Below, one piece after another: positions 28,042 through 37,190 of a stretch of DNA of 64,000 bases (position 1 is the stretch's first letter; every line of letters begins with the position of its first letter). The notes beneath the pieces are model-generated. The model searched no databases. It saw only the letters and a program-made list of their open reading frames with translations, and had not been told where the DNA came from. The stretch comes from Micromonospora sp. WMMD980 (lineage in GTDB: Bacteria > Actinomycetota > Actinomycetes > Mycobacteriales > Micromonosporaceae), in assembly GCF_029626035.1 (NCBI RefSeq), contig NZ_JARUBE010000003.1, positions 6,634,001-6,698,000 of the forward strand, read 5' to 3'. The position numbers and the translations under genes are program-made.

Positions 28042-30036
28042 ATGGACGACGCGATGCCGGGACGCCTGCCGGAGCGGGACCGCCCGTGGGTGATGCGCAC
28101 GTACGCCGGGCACTCCTCCGCCGCGGCCTCCAACGCGCTCTACCGCCGCAACCTGGCCAAGGGGCAGACCGGGCTGTCGGTCGCGTTCGACCTGCCCACC
28201 CAGACCGGGTACGACCCCGACCACGAGCTGGCCGCCGGCGAGGTGGGCCGGGTCGGCGTGCCGGTGGCGCACCTCGGCGACATGCGCGCGCTCGTCGACG
28301 GCATCCCGCTGGCCGAGATGAACACCTCGATGACCATCAACGCGCCGGCCATGTGGATGCTCGCGCTCTACGGCACCGCCGCCGTCGAGCAGGGCGCCGA
28401 GCTGCGCCGCTGCGCCGGCACCACGCAGAACGACATCATCAAGGAGTACCTGTCCCGGGGGACCTACATCTTCCCGCCGACCGCGTCGCTGCGGCTGACC
28501 GCCGACGTGGTCGCGTACACGCTGCGGGAGATGCCGCGGTGGAACCCGGTCAACATCTGCTCGTACCACCTCCAGGAGGCCGGCGCCACGCCGGTGCAGG
28601 AGGTCGGCTTCGCGCTCGCCACCGCCGTCGCCGTGCTGGACGCCGTGCGTGACTCCGGCCAGGTGCCGGCCGAGCGGATGGGCGACGTGGTCCAGCGGAT
28701 CTCGTTCTTCGTCAACGCCGGAGTGCGGTTCGTCGAGGAGATCGCCAAGATGCGCGCGTTCGGCGCGCTCTGGGACGAGATCACCCGCGACCGCTACGGC
28801 GTGACCGAGGCGAAGCAGCGCCGGTTCCGCTACGGCGTGCAGGTCAACTCGCTGGGCCTGACCGAGGCGCAGCCGGAGAACAACATCCAGCGGATCGTGC
28901 TGGAGATGCTCGGCGTCACGCTCTCCCGGGACGCCCGGGCCCGGGCCGTGCAGCTGCCCGCCTGGAACGAGGCGCTCGGCCTGCCCCGCCCGTGGGACCA
29001 GCAGTGGTCGCTGCGCATGCAGCAGGTGCTGGCGTACGAGTCGGACCTGCTCGAATACCCCGACCTGTTCGAGGGCTCGCACGTGATGACCGCGCTGGTC
29101 GACGACATCGTCGCCGGGGCCCGGGCGGAGCTGGAGAAGGTCCTGGACATGGGCGGCGTGGTGACCGCCGTGGAGTCCGGCTACCTCAAGAGCGCGCTGG
29201 TGGCCTCGCTGGCCGAGCGGCGCCGGCGGATGGAGTCCGGCGCCGACGTGGTGATCGGCGTCAACCGGTTCACCGAGACCGAGCCGTCCCCGCTGACCGC
29301 GGCCGGCGCCGAGGCGATCGAGCAGGTGGACCCGTCGGTCGAGGCGGCCGCCGCGGTCGGCGTACGCGAGTGGCGGGCCGGACGGGACGCGGCGGCCGTG
29401 GACGCCGCGCTGGAGCGCCTGCGCGCGGACGCCGCGACCACGACGAACCTGATGCCGGCGACGCTCGCCTGCGTGGCCGCCGGGGTGACCACCGGGGAGT
29501 GGGCGGGCGCGCTGCGCCAGGTCTTCGGTGAGTACCGGGCGCCCACCGGGCTGTCCGGGGCGGCCGGGGCCGGCGGCGACGCCAGCCTCGCCGCGGTGCG
29601 GGAGCGGGTCGCCGCGACCGCCCGGGAGCTGGGCAGCGGCCGGTTGCGGCTGCTGGTCGGCAAGCCGGGGCTGGACGGGCACTCCAACGGCGCCGAGCAG
29701 ATCGCGGTCCGTGCCCGCGACGCCGGCTTCGAGGTGATCTACCAGGGCATCCGGCTGACCGCCGGGCAGATCGTCGCCGCCGCCGTGGAGGAGGACGTCG
29801 ACCTGGTCGGGCTCTCCGTGCTCTCCGGCTCGCACCTGGCCGCGGTGCCGGCGGTGCTGGACGGGCTGCGCGCCGCCGGGCGGGGCGACCTGCCGGTGGT
29901 GGTGGGCGGGATCATTCCGCCGCGCGACGCCGAGGAACTGCGGGCCGCCGGGGTGGCCCGGGTGTTCACGCCGAAGGACTTCGCGCTCACCGGCATCATC
30001 GACGAGCTGGTCACCGTCATCCGCGAGCGGATGTAA
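28042..30036 (+). CDS. ecm: Ethylmalonyl-CoA mutase (adenosylcobalamin-dependent)
   Basis: Rearranges (2R)-ethylmalonyl-CoA to methylsuccinyl-CoA, an acyl-CoA mutase step of the ethylmalonyl-CoA pathway. The 664-residue chain has the substrate-binding TIM-barrel of methylmalonyl-CoA mutases (RTYAGHSSA, LSVAFDLPTQTGYDPD, ICSYHLQEAGA) and, at the C-terminus, its own B12-binding domain with the lower-ligand motif GLDGHSNG (D-x-H-x-x-G). Single-chain length and the RTYAGH pattern in place of the methylmalonyl-type TIRQYAG fit Ecm (MeaA). Ccr at 45.5 kb makes its substrate, and a nearly identical operator precedes both genes. The TAA stop lies in a palindromic element. Confidence 0.87.
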   Translation: MDDAMPGRLPERDRPWVMRTYAGHSSAAASNALYRRNLAKGQTGLSVAFDLPTQTGYDPDHELAAGEVGRVGVPVAHLGDMRALVDGIPLAEMNTSMTINAPAMWMLALYGTAAVEQGAELRRCAGTTQNDIIKEYLSRGTYIFPPTASLRLTADVVAYTLREMPRWNPVNICSYHLQEAGATPVQEVGFALATAVAVLDAVRDSGQVPAERMGDVVQRISFFVNAGVRFVEEIAKMRAFGALWDEITRDRYGVTEAKQRRFRYGVQVNSLGLTEAQPENNIQRIVLEMLGVTLSRDARARAVQLPAWNEALGLPRPWDQQWSLRMQQVLAYESDLLEYPDLFEGSHVMTALVDDIVAGARAELEKVLDMGGVVTAVESGYLKSALVASLAERRRRMESGADVVIGVNRFTETEPSPLTAAGAEAIEQVDPSVEAAAAVGVREWRAGRDAAAVDAALERLRADAATTTNLMPATLACVAAGVTTGEWAGALRQVFGEYRAPTGLSGAAGAGGDASLAAVRERVAATARELGSGRLRLLVGKPGLDGHSNGAEQIAVRARDAGFEVIYQGIRLTAGQIVAAAVEEDVDLVGLSVLSGSHLAAVPAVLDGLRAAGRGDLPVVVGGIIPPRDAEELRAAGVARVFTPKDFALTGIIDELVTVIRERM

Positions 30037-30088
30037 GGCGGGGCCCCCTGTTAACGCATCCGGTAGAGGCGGGGCCCCTTGTTAACAC
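30033..30088. repeat. GGGGCCCC element, copy 3, in direct orientation
   Basis: GTAAGGCGGGGCCCCCTGTTAAC and GTAGAGGCGGGGCCCC + TTGTTAACAC stand head to tail instead of inverted. The TAA in the first unit is the stop of ecm. Confidence 0.75.
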
Positions 30089-30173
30089 CGCCTCGCGGTG
30101 TTGGGCGAGATCCGGCCCGGTGCCGCCCGGAAAAGCCTAAGGTCGGGGCAAGACACCACGGAAGGGCGGAAAC

Positions 30174-30470
30174 ATGACCGCGTCGTTGGAAATGCCCCGG
30201 GTCCAGGAGTGCGCCGTCCGGTCCTGCGCCTACAACCACACGAACGACTGCCACGCATTCGCCATCACGATCGGCAGCAGCGACCACGCGCACTGCCACA
30301 CCTACGTGGACATGCCGGTGCGCGGTGGCATCGCGCAGTTGACCGCCCAGGTGGGCGCCTGCTCACGCTCCGACTGCCAGCACAACTCCGACCTGGAGTG
30401 CCACGCACCGGCCATCACCGTCGGCCCGGACATGGACCTGGCCGACTGCATGACCTACCGCAGCCGCTGA
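30174..30470 (+). CDS. Tandem DUF1540 cysteine-rich protein
   Basis: The 98-residue protein holds two copies of the DUF1540 module, each C-x4-C-x7-C-x(14)-C (CAVRSCAYNHTNDCHAF..HCHTY and CSRSDCQHNSDLECHAP..DCMTY). The regular Cys and His suggest a small metal-binding fold; no function is known. No signal peptide is seen, so it is probably cytoplasmic. ATG 30174 follows AAGGGCGG, and TAAGGT at 30138-30143 is a likely -10 box. It appears to be a single-gene unit. Confidence 0.85.
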   Translation: MTASLEMPRVQECAVRSCAYNHTNDCHAFAITIGSSDHAHCHTYVDMPVRGGIAQLTAQVGACSRSDCQHNSDLECHAPAITVGPDMDLADCMTYRSR

Positions 30471-30524
30471 GCGGTCCCCGGCAACGGGTAAGCGGCGGGT
30501 GACGCGGGCCGGGCGCGGCCCCGG

Positions 30525-31142
30525 TCAGACGCGGAAGCCGGCCGCCCGGGCGGCCGCGCGTTCCCGGCGGCGTTCCCCGCGTCGGCGGAACAACCAGGCG
30601 ACGAACGCCACCAGGCCGACCGCGAACACCAGCACCAGCACCGGCAGCAGGATCGCCACCACCGACATGACCACGCTGGTGGCGTCCTCGGCGGTGCTCG
30701 CCACCGGCGCGCCGAAGCCGGCCGTGGTCGCGTTGATGACCGGCCGCGCGGCGGCCTTGAGCAGGTGCACGCCGAGCGCGATGAGCACGCCGACCACCAC
30801 CGGCACCCACTGGTGGGTGGAGAAGAACGTGTCCGGGTCGCTGACCGTCACCGTCTCCGAGCCGGACCCGGCGCCGAACGCCAGACCGCCGGCGGTCGGC
30901 CGGACCACGGTCTGCACCATGTCGTTGACGTGGTCGACCACCGGCACCTTGTCGGCCACCACCTCGACCGCCAGCAGCACGGCGAGGATCAGCAGGACCC
31001 AGCCGTTGCCCAGCCACTGCCAGCCGCTCGGCAGCTCGATCAGGTTGGTGTAGCGGGCCAGCAGGCCCATCAGCATCAGTGGGATGTAGGCGTTGAGGCC
31101 CGCCGAGGCGGCGAGACCGGAACCGGTGAGGACTTCGAGCAC
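30525..31142 (-). CDS. DUF4126 family membrane protein
   Basis: The 205-residue protein has about four hydrophobic segments, begins with the family pattern [23 protein letters not shown] and has the central [25 protein letters not shown]. The C-terminus is a basic tail after the last helix. DUF4126 proteins have no known function. The GTG start at 31142 is 71 nt from the divergent nucS start. Confidence 0.8.
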   Translation of the reverse strand: MLEVLTGSGLAASAGLNAYIPLMLMGLLARYTNLIELPSGWQWLGNGWVLLILAVLLAVEVVADKVPVVDHVNDMVQTVVRPTAGGLAFGAGSGSETVTVSDPDTFFSTHQWVPVVVGVLIALGVHLLKAAARPVINATTAGFGAPVASTAEDATSVVMSVVAILLPVLVLVFAVGLVAFVAWLFRRRGERRRERAAARAAGFRV

Positions 31143-31201
31143 GATCTCAATATGGCACCGGTGCGCCAGTGGCGCTCGTCGGCGCCGGCCGGGGGCTCGG
31201 C

Positions 31202-31207
31202 TACCCT
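31202..31207 (+). promoter_or_regulatory. -10 box of a leaderless nucS promoter
   Basis: TACCCT lies 6 nt before GTG 31214, with no ribosome-binding site between them. This supports GTG 31214 as the start over the longer open frame. Confidence 0.5.
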
Positions 31208-31213
31208 CGTCGG

Positions 31214-31873
31214 GTGCGGTTGGTCATTGCGAAGTGCTCGGTGGACTATGTCGGACGGCTCTCGGCTCACCTGCCGCCGGCCACCCGGCTGCTCATGGTC
31301 AAGGCGGACGGCTCGGTGTCGATCCACGCGGACGACCGGGCCTACAAGCCGTTGAACTGGATGAGCCCGCCGTGCCGGCTGGAGGAGGCGCCCGGCGTGT
31401 GGCGGGTGGTCAACAAGGCGGGCGAGGAGCTGCGCATCACCCTGGAGGAGATCTTCCAGGACACCTCCTACGAGCTGGGGGTCGACCCCGGCCTGCGCAA
31501 GGACGGCGTCGAGGCGCACCTGCAGGAGTTGCTCGCCGCCAACCCGGGGACGCTGGGCGAGGGCTACACGCTGGTCCGCCGGGAGTACATGACCGCGATC
31601 GGCCCGGTCGACCTGCTCTGCCGGGACGCCGACGCCGGCGCGGTCGCGGTCGAGGTGAAGCGGCGCGGCGAGATCGACGGGGTGGAGCAGCTCACCCGCT
31701 ATCTGGAGCTGATGAACCGCGACCCGCTGCTCGCGCCGGTCACCGGCGTCTTCGCCGCGCAGGAGATCAAGCCGCAGGCGCGCGTGCTCGCCACCGACCG
31801 GGGCATCCGGTGCGTGGTGGTCGACTACGACAAGCTGCGCGGCATCGAGCGCGACGAGCTGACGCTGTTCTAG
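31214..31873 (+). CDS. nucS: Mismatch-specific endonuclease NucS/EndoMS
   Basis: Cuts both strands at G-T, G-G and T-T mismatches and replaces MutS/MutL repair in actinobacteria. The 219-residue product has the N-terminal dimerisation domain and a PD-(D/E)xK nuclease domain with GPVDLLCRD then VAVEVKRRG (Asp, and Glu-x-Lys). It starts with [16 protein letters not shown], the usual NucS N-terminus. The start GTG 31214 is supported by the -10 box just before it. The C-terminus ends in LTLF, as in clamp-binding NucS proteins. Its stop codon overlaps the stop of the convergent aldehyde dehydrogenase within CTAG. Confidence 0.94.
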   Translation: MRLVIAKCSVDYVGRLSAHLPPATRLLMVKADGSVSIHADDRAYKPLNWMSPPCRLEEAPGVWRVVNKAGEELRITLEEIFQDTSYELGVDPGLRKDGVEAHLQELLAANPGTLGEGYTLVRREYMTAIGPVDLLCRDADAGAVAVEVKRRGEIDGVEQLTRYLELMNRDPLLAPVTGVFAAQEIKPQARVLATDRGIRCVVVDYDKLRGIERDELTLF

Positions 31874-33373
31874 CGCTTCCGGCCGTACATCAGCTTCGCC
31901 ACCTTCACCAGCCGGGCGACATCGGCCGGGGTGCGCTCGAACGTCATGGCCGGCAGCAGTGACCGCGCGCGACGGCGGGTGACCGCCTTGGGGCGGCCGA
32001 ACTCGCGCAGCCCGTCCTCGCCGTGGATCCGGCCGAAGCCGGAGTCGCCGGTGCCGCCGAACGGCAGCGTCGACATGCCGGCGAAGGTCAGCGCCGAGTT
32101 GACCGAGGCCATTCCGGAGCGCAGCCGCCGCGCCACGGCCACCGCCCGCGTCCGGCCGAAGACCGAACCCCCGAGGCCGTACGGCAGCGCGTTGGCGCGC
32201 TCCACGGCCTCGTCGACGTCGCGGACCCGGCTGACGGTGAGCGTCGGGCCGAACGTCTCCTCGCGGACGGCCGCCGAGTCCTCCGGTACGTCGACCAGCA
32301 CGGTCGGATGCACGTACGGCGGCCGGACCGCCTCCGGACCGCCGAGCACCGCCCGGCCGCCCCGGGCCACCGCGTCGTCGATGTGCCGGCGGATGACGTC
32401 GATCTGGGACGGCATGGTGATCGGGCCGAGGTCGGCGCCCTCGGCGCCCACGGTCAGCCGGCCGGCCTTCGCCACCACCTTGTCGACGAACGCGTCGAAG
32501 ACCTGGTCGACCGCGTAGACCCGTTCGATGCCGATGCAGGTCTGGCCGGCGTTGGTCAGGCCGCCCCACACCGCCGCCTCGGCCGCGGCGTCCAGGTCGG
32601 CGTCCGAGTCGACGATCATCGCGTCCTTGCCGCCGGCCTCCAGCAGCACCGGGGTGAGCGTCTCGGCGCAGGCCGCCATGACCTTCTTGGCGGTGGCGGT
32701 CGAGCCGGTGAAGGCCACCTTCGCCACCCCGGAGCGGCACAGCGCCGCGCCGACGTCGCCCAGCCCGTGCACCGCCTGGAACACCGGCTGCTCCGGCACC
32801 ACCTCGGCGAACCGGTCGACCAGCCACTGGCCCACCGCCGGGGTGTACTCGCTGGGCTTGAACACGACCGCGTTGCCGGCGGCCAGCGCGTAGGCGGCGG
32901 AGCCGATCGGGGTGAAGACCGGATAGTTCCACGGCCCGATCACGCCGACCACGCCGTAGGGCTGGTATTCCAGGTGACCGGTGAACTCGGCGAGGATCAG
33001 CCGGGAGCGGACCCGCCGGGGGCCGAGCACCCGGCCGGCGTTGCGCGCGGCCCAGTCGACGTGCTCCAGCGCGGTGAGGATCTCGACCACGGCGTCGCCG
33101 ACCGGCTTGCCGCCCTCGGTGTGCATCAGGTCGGCCAGCTCCTCGATGCGCCGGGCGAGCACGCCGCGCCAGCGCTGGAGCCGGTCCCGCCGGCCGGTGA
33201 AGCCGAGCCCGGCCCACCAGTCGGCGGCGGCGCCGGCCCCGCTCGACGGCGGTACGCACGTCGGCCTCGGTCGCCACCGGCAACCGGCCGGCCTCCTCGC
33301 CGGTCGCCGGGTTGGTCGACACCAGCCGGCCGTCGGAGATGAGCGGGGTCCCGGGGACATGCACGGCGGTCAT
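31870..33373 (-). pseudogene. Aldehyde dehydrogenase, frameshifted near the N-terminus
   Basis: ATG 33373 gives a normal N-terminus (ISDGRLVSTNPATGEEAGRLPV), but the frame breaks at the CCCC run 33237-33240 (GGGG on the coding strand). Removing one base joins it to the 31870-ended frame and yields about 500 residues. The body has the NAD-dependent ALDH features: GVVGVIGPWNYPV, VFKPSEYTP, FTGSTATAKKV, catalytic Glu in EAGGKDAMIV and Cys in NAGQTCIGIERV. It would oxidise an unknown aldehyde to an acid. The break follows GAGCGGGGCC, the same context as in the gene at 14416. True mutation and base-call error cannot be separated here. Confidence 0.85.
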
Positions 33374-33379
33374 GACCGC

Positions 33380-33409
33380 AGTCTAGACCCGAATATTACT
33401 CACCGGTAG
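33380..33409 (-). promoter_or_regulatory. Leaderless ALDH promoter with a weak type-A site
   Basis: On the minus strand TAGACT (33380-33385) lies 6 nt before ATG 33373. TTACTCACCGGTAG (plus strand, 33396-33409) resembles the site before ecm and ccr with three changes. Confidence 0.45.
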
Positions 33410-33614
33410 GTGTCGCGGGGCCCGCACGCTGCCCGTACCGATCACCGTCGCATCGACACCAGTTAATGGCCGATCGCGCCCTTCCCGGCCGTCCGAACGG
33501 CGAACGGGAGATGACCACCCGGGGTCGCGGGGGTGACCGCGCGGCGGTGGGAGTCACTACGGTGAGGTGGCAGGCTAACGCCGCGGGGCGATGTGGGGTG
33601 GAGGTCGACTGTCC

Positions 33615-34061
33615 ATGGAGGAGCATCCTGAGCTGATGCCGTTGCTGACGGTGTCGGGTGGGGCGATGCGCGGGCTCAGTTTCCGGGTCGGGCGGGGCGT
33701 GCAGGTGATCGGCCGGGCGCCGACCGCCGACGTCGTGCTCGCCGACCCGCACCTGAGTCGCCGACACGCCAGCGTCCAGGCCACCGGTGAGGGGGTGCTG
33801 CTCACCGATCTCGGCTCCACCAACGGCACCTGGCTCAACGACCGGCGGATCACCGGCAGCGTGCCGATCTCCGACGGCGACGTGGTCCGACTCGGCCGCA
33901 CCGACCTGCGCCTCTACGACCCGGGCGTGGCCCGCACCGATCCGGTCGGGATGAGCTTCGGCCAGCCCCGCCGCGACCAGCGGCCCACCCTCCCGCTGCC
34001 CGTGCCGGCGCAACGGCAGCCGATCGAGGCACGTGAGGCCCAGCCGGTCGACGCCGGCTGA
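33615..34061 (+). CDS. FHA domain protein
   Basis: A 148-residue protein consisting mostly of one forkhead-associated domain that binds phosphothreonine peptides: GRAPTADVVLADPHLSRRHASV (about 33-54) and DLGSTNGTWLNDRRI (about 66-80) hold the conserved GR, SxxH and N-G-T residues. The Pro-rich tail of about 40 residues is disordered. It probably reads Ser/Thr kinase signals, but no kinase gene is nearby. ATG 33615 is taken; ATG 33591 is possible. Confidence 0.88.
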   Translation: MEEHPELMPLLTVSGGAMRGLSFRVGRGVQVIGRAPTADVVLADPHLSRRHASVQATGEGVLLTDLGSTNGTWLNDRRITGSVPISDGDVVRLGRTDLRLYDPGVARTDPVGMSFGQPRRDQRPTLPLPVPAQRQPIEAREAQPVDAG

Positions 34062-34170
34062 CCTGCCCGCGCCCACCGCCCCCGGAGCGGTTGTCGACCA
34101 CAGGTGCTGGCCGCCCGCCGTGGGCGCCGGCCACATGGCAACCGGCCGGGTGGTGTGCCAGCATGCCCGG

Positions 34171-35235
34171 ATGCGGAGCGCGCGGCAGACGGTCCAGGCC
34201 AACGGCATCACCCAGGCGGTCCGGGTGGCCGGCCCCTCCGACGGCGTGCCGGTGCTGCTGGTGCACGGCAACGTCTCGTCGGCGGCCTTCTGGGAACCGC
34301 TGCTGCCCCGGCTGCCCGAGACGCTCCGGGTCGTCGCCCCCGACCTGCGCGGCTACGGCGAGACCGACACCGCCCCGGTCGACGCCACCCGAGGGCTCGG
34401 TGACGTCGCCGACGACGTGGCCGCCCTGCTCGACGTCCCCGGGCTGTTCGCGCCCGGCGCCCGACCGGTCGTGGTCGGGCACTCGCTGGGCGGCGGGGTG
34501 GTGATGCGGCTGCTGGTCGACCACCCGGAGCGGGTGTCCGGGCTGCTGCTGGCGGCGCCCGTCTCGCCGTACGGCTTCGGCGGCACCCGCGGCCTCGACG
34601 GCACCCCCACCACGCCCGACTACGCCGGCACCGGGGCGGGCGGCGCGAACCCCGACTTCGTGGCCCGGCTCGCCGCCGGTGACCGGGGCGCCGACGGCCC
34701 GACCAGCCCGCGCAACGTGCTGCGCGCCGCCTACGTGGCCGACCCGGCGTCGCTCGGCGAGCACGAGGACCTGCTGCTGGAGAGCATGCTGACCACCGCC
34801 ACCGGGGACGACAACTACCCCGGCACCGCGGTCGGCTCGGCCCACTGGCCGGGCACCGCCGCCGGGCGCCGCGGCGTGCTCAACGCGCTGGCCCCGGCCC
34901 ACTTCCGGCTCGCCGACGAGCTGGTCGCCGTACCGGTCAAGCCGCCCGTGACCTGGGTGCGCGGCGACGCGGACGTGATCGTCTCGGACACCTCGCTGTT
35001 CGACCTGGCGTACCTCGGTCAGCTCGGGATCGTGCCCGGCTGGCCCGGCGCGGACGCGTGCCCGCCGCAGCCGATGGTCGGCCAGACCCGCGCGGTGCTG
35101 GACCGGTACGCGGCGGCCGGCGGCGCCTACCGGGAGGTGGCGCTGCCGGGCTGCGGGCACAGCCCGCACCTGGAGCGGCCGACCGAGTTCGTGGCCGAGC
35201 TGCTGGCGCTCGCCGGGGTGGCCGCGCCCGCCTGA
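34171..35235 (+). CDS. Alpha/beta-hydrolase
   Basis: The 354-residue protein shows the full hydrolase pattern: HGNVSSAAFW (oxyanion loop, about 31-40), DLRGYGETD, nucleophile elbow VGHSLGGG (Ser about 112), a large cap region, a late Asp in VRGDADVIVSD and the catalytic His in GCGHSPHLERP. It is closest in plan to epoxide-hydrolase/dehalogenase-type enzymes; the substrate is unknown. ATG 34171 was chosen because the preceding codons are not conserved and are Pro-rich. Confidence 0.83.
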   Translation: MRSARQTVQANGITQAVRVAGPSDGVPVLLVHGNVSSAAFWEPLLPRLPETLRVVAPDLRGYGETDTAPVDATRGLGDVADDVAALLDVPGLFAPGARPVVVGHSLGGGVVMRLLVDHPERVSGLLLAAPVSPYGFGGTRGLDGTPTTPDYAGTGAGGANPDFVARLAAGDRGADGPTSPRNVLRAAYVADPASLGEHEDLLLESMLTTATGDDNYPGTAVGSAHWPGTAAGRRGVLNALAPAHFRLADELVAVPVKPPVTWVRGDADVIVSDTSLFDLAYLGQLGIVPGWPGADACPPQPMVGQTRAVLDRYAAAGGAYREVALPGCGHSPHLERPTEFVAELLALAGVAAPA

Positions 35236-35305
35236 GGCGGGGGTGCGTGAAATATCCCACGGCGTCTCGACAACGCAGCGTCACGTGGCAGACTCCGGCG
35301 CATAA

Positions 35306-35323
35306 CCTTAGCGGCCGTTCAAG
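35306..35323 (+). promoter_or_regulatory. Type-B dyad site before the fused dehydrogenase gene
   Basis: CCTTAGCGGCCGTTCAAG is nearly identical to the icmA site CCTTAGCGATCGTTCAGG (15 of 18). It overlaps a possible -10 box TAACCT (35303-35308), which would fit repression. Confidence 0.55.
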
Positions 35324-35358
35324 TCGGCAACGGCGGAGTCAACCGAGGGAGGCCGGTC

Positions 35359-37149
35359 GTGGCGCGCGAGTTCACCAGGGTTGGTGTGGTGGGTCTGGGC
35401 ACCATGGGTGCCGGCATCGTCGAGGTGTTCGCCCGCAACGGTCTCGACGTGACCGCCGTGGAGATCTCCGACGCGGCGCTGGAGCGCGGCCGGACCACGC
35501 TGACCGGCTCCACCGACCGCGCCGTGGCCAAGGGCAAGCTCGCCGAGGGCGACCGGGACGCGCTGATGTCGCGGGTCGACTTCCGGGTCGGGCTGGACGC
35601 CCTGCACGACGTGGACCTGGTGATCGAGGCGGTGCCCGAGCACCTGGACCTGAAGCAGCGGATCTTCGCCGAGCTGGACCGGGTCTGCACGCCCGACGCC
35701 ATCCTGGCCACCAACACGTCGTCGCTGAGCGTCACCGAGATCTCCGTCGCGACCACCCGGCCCAACCAGGTCATCGGCATCCACTTCTTCAACCCGGCCC
35801 CGGTGATGAAGCTGGTCGAGGTGGTCCGCACGGTGGTCACCTCGGCCGAGGTGGTGGCCGACGTGGAGGCGCTCTGCGAGCGGCTCGGCAAGGTCGACGT
35901 GACCATCAGCGACCGGGCCGGCTTCATCGCCAACGCGCTGCTCTTCGGCTACCTGAACCACGCCGTCGGCATGTTCGAGGCCCGCTACGCCACCCGCGAG
36001 GACATCGACGCCGCCATGAAGCTCGGCTGCGGCCTGCCCATGGGCCCGCTGGCGCTGATGGACCTGATCGGCCTGGACACCGCCTACGAGATCCTCGACA
36101 CCATGTACCGGCGCGGCGGCCGGGACCGCCGGCACGCCCCGGCCCCGCTGCTCAAGCAGATGGTCACCGCCGGACTGCTCGGCCGGAAGTCCGGCCGGGG
36201 CTTCTACACGTACGAGCGGCCGGGCTCGCCCAAGGTCGTCGCCGACGAGCACACGCCGGTCGCCGCGGAGGTCGCGCTCGCCGACGGTGCGCGCGTGGTC
36301 GCGAAAGTCGGTGTGGTCGGGTCCGGCACCATGGCCACCGGCATCATCGAGGTCTTCGCCAAGGCCGGCTACGAGGTCGTCTCGGTGACCCGGGGCGCGG
36401 AGAAGTCCGCCAAGGTCTGCGAGGCGGTCAAGACCTCGCTCAACAAGGGCGTGGTCCGGGGCAAGCTCGCCGAGACCGACCGGGACGCCGCGATGGGCCG
36501 GATCACCTGGTCCGCCACGCTGGAGCACCTCGCCGACGTCGACCTGGTGGTCGAGGCCGTGGTCGAGGAGTTGAGCGTCAAGAAGGCGCTGTTCGCCAGC
36601 CTGGACGAGATCTGCAAGCCGGGCGTGGTGCTCGCCACCACCACCTCGTCGCTGCCGGTGATCGACGTGGCGATGGCCACCCAGCGGCCCGCCGACGTGG
36701 TCGGCCTGCACTTCTTCAACCCGGCGCCGATCATGCCGCTGGTGGAGGTGGTCCGGACCATCCGCACCTCCGCCGAGACGTCGGCGACCGCCCGCGCGGT
36801 CTGCGCCGCGGTGGGCAAGACCGGCGTGGTCTGCGGCGACCGGTCCGGTTTCATCGTCAACGCGCTGCTCTTCCCGTACCTGAACGACGCGGTGAAGATG
36901 CTGGAGGCCAGCTACTCCACCGCCGACGACATCGACTACGCGATGAAGCTCGGCTGCGGCTACCCGATGGGCCCGTTCGAGCTGCTCGACGTGGTCGGCC
37001 TGGACGTCTCGCTGGCGATCCAGCGGGAGCTGTACCTGGAACTGCGCGAGCCCGGCTTCGCCCCGGCGCCGCTGCTGGAGCACCTGGTCACCGCCGGCTA
37101 CCTGGGCCGCAAGGCCGGCCGGGGCTTCCGCGACCACACCAACCGCTGA
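35359..37149 (+). CDS. 3-hydroxyacyl-CoA dehydrogenase with two fused full-length copies
   Basis: The 596-residue chain is a tandem duplication of a complete 3-hydroxybutyryl-CoA dehydrogenase. Copy 1 (about 1-285) has VGVVGLGTMGAG, IHFFNPAPVMKLVEVV and GRKSGRGFYTYE. Copy 2 (about 312-596) has VGVVGSGTMATG, LHFFNPAPIMPLVEVV and GRKAGRGFRDH. Both keep the dinucleotide motif and the catalytic His, so both may be active. The copies differ enough (for example in the C-terminal motif) that the fusion is old. Single-domain enzymes normally form dimers, and this one could make the dimer in one chain. GTG 35359 follows GAGGGAGG, with a type-B dyad 36 nt upstream. Confidence 0.9.
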   Translation: MAREFTRVGVVGLGTMGAGIVEVFARNGLDVTAVEISDAALERGRTTLTGSTDRAVAKGKLAEGDRDALMSRVDFRVGLDALHDVDLVIEAVPEHLDLKQRIFAELDRVCTPDAILATNTSSLSVTEISVATTRPNQVIGIHFFNPAPVMKLVEVVRTVVTSAEVVADVEALCERLGKVDVTISDRAGFIANALLFGYLNHAVGMFEARYATREDIDAAMKLGCGLPMGPLALMDLIGLDTAYEILDTMYRRGGRDRRHAPAPLLKQMVTAGLLGRKSGRGFYTYERPGSPKVVADEHTPVAAEVALADGARVVAKVGVVGSGTMATGIIEVFAKAGYEVVSVTRGAEKSAKVCEAVKTSLNKGVVRGKLAETDRDAAMGRITWSATLEHLADVDLVVEAVVEELSVKKALFASLDEICKPGVVLATTTSSLPVIDVAMATQRPADVVGLHFFNPAPIMPLVEVVRTIRTSAETSATARAVCAAVGKTGVVCGDRSGFIVNALLFPYLNDAVKMLEASYSTADDIDYAMKLGCGYPMGPFELLDVVGLDVSLAIQRELYLELREPGFAPAPLLEHLVTAGYLGRKAGRGFRDHTNR

Positions 37150-37190
37150 GCGGGGTCAACAACCCGCGCCGGTGACGGCGTCGTGAGGGT

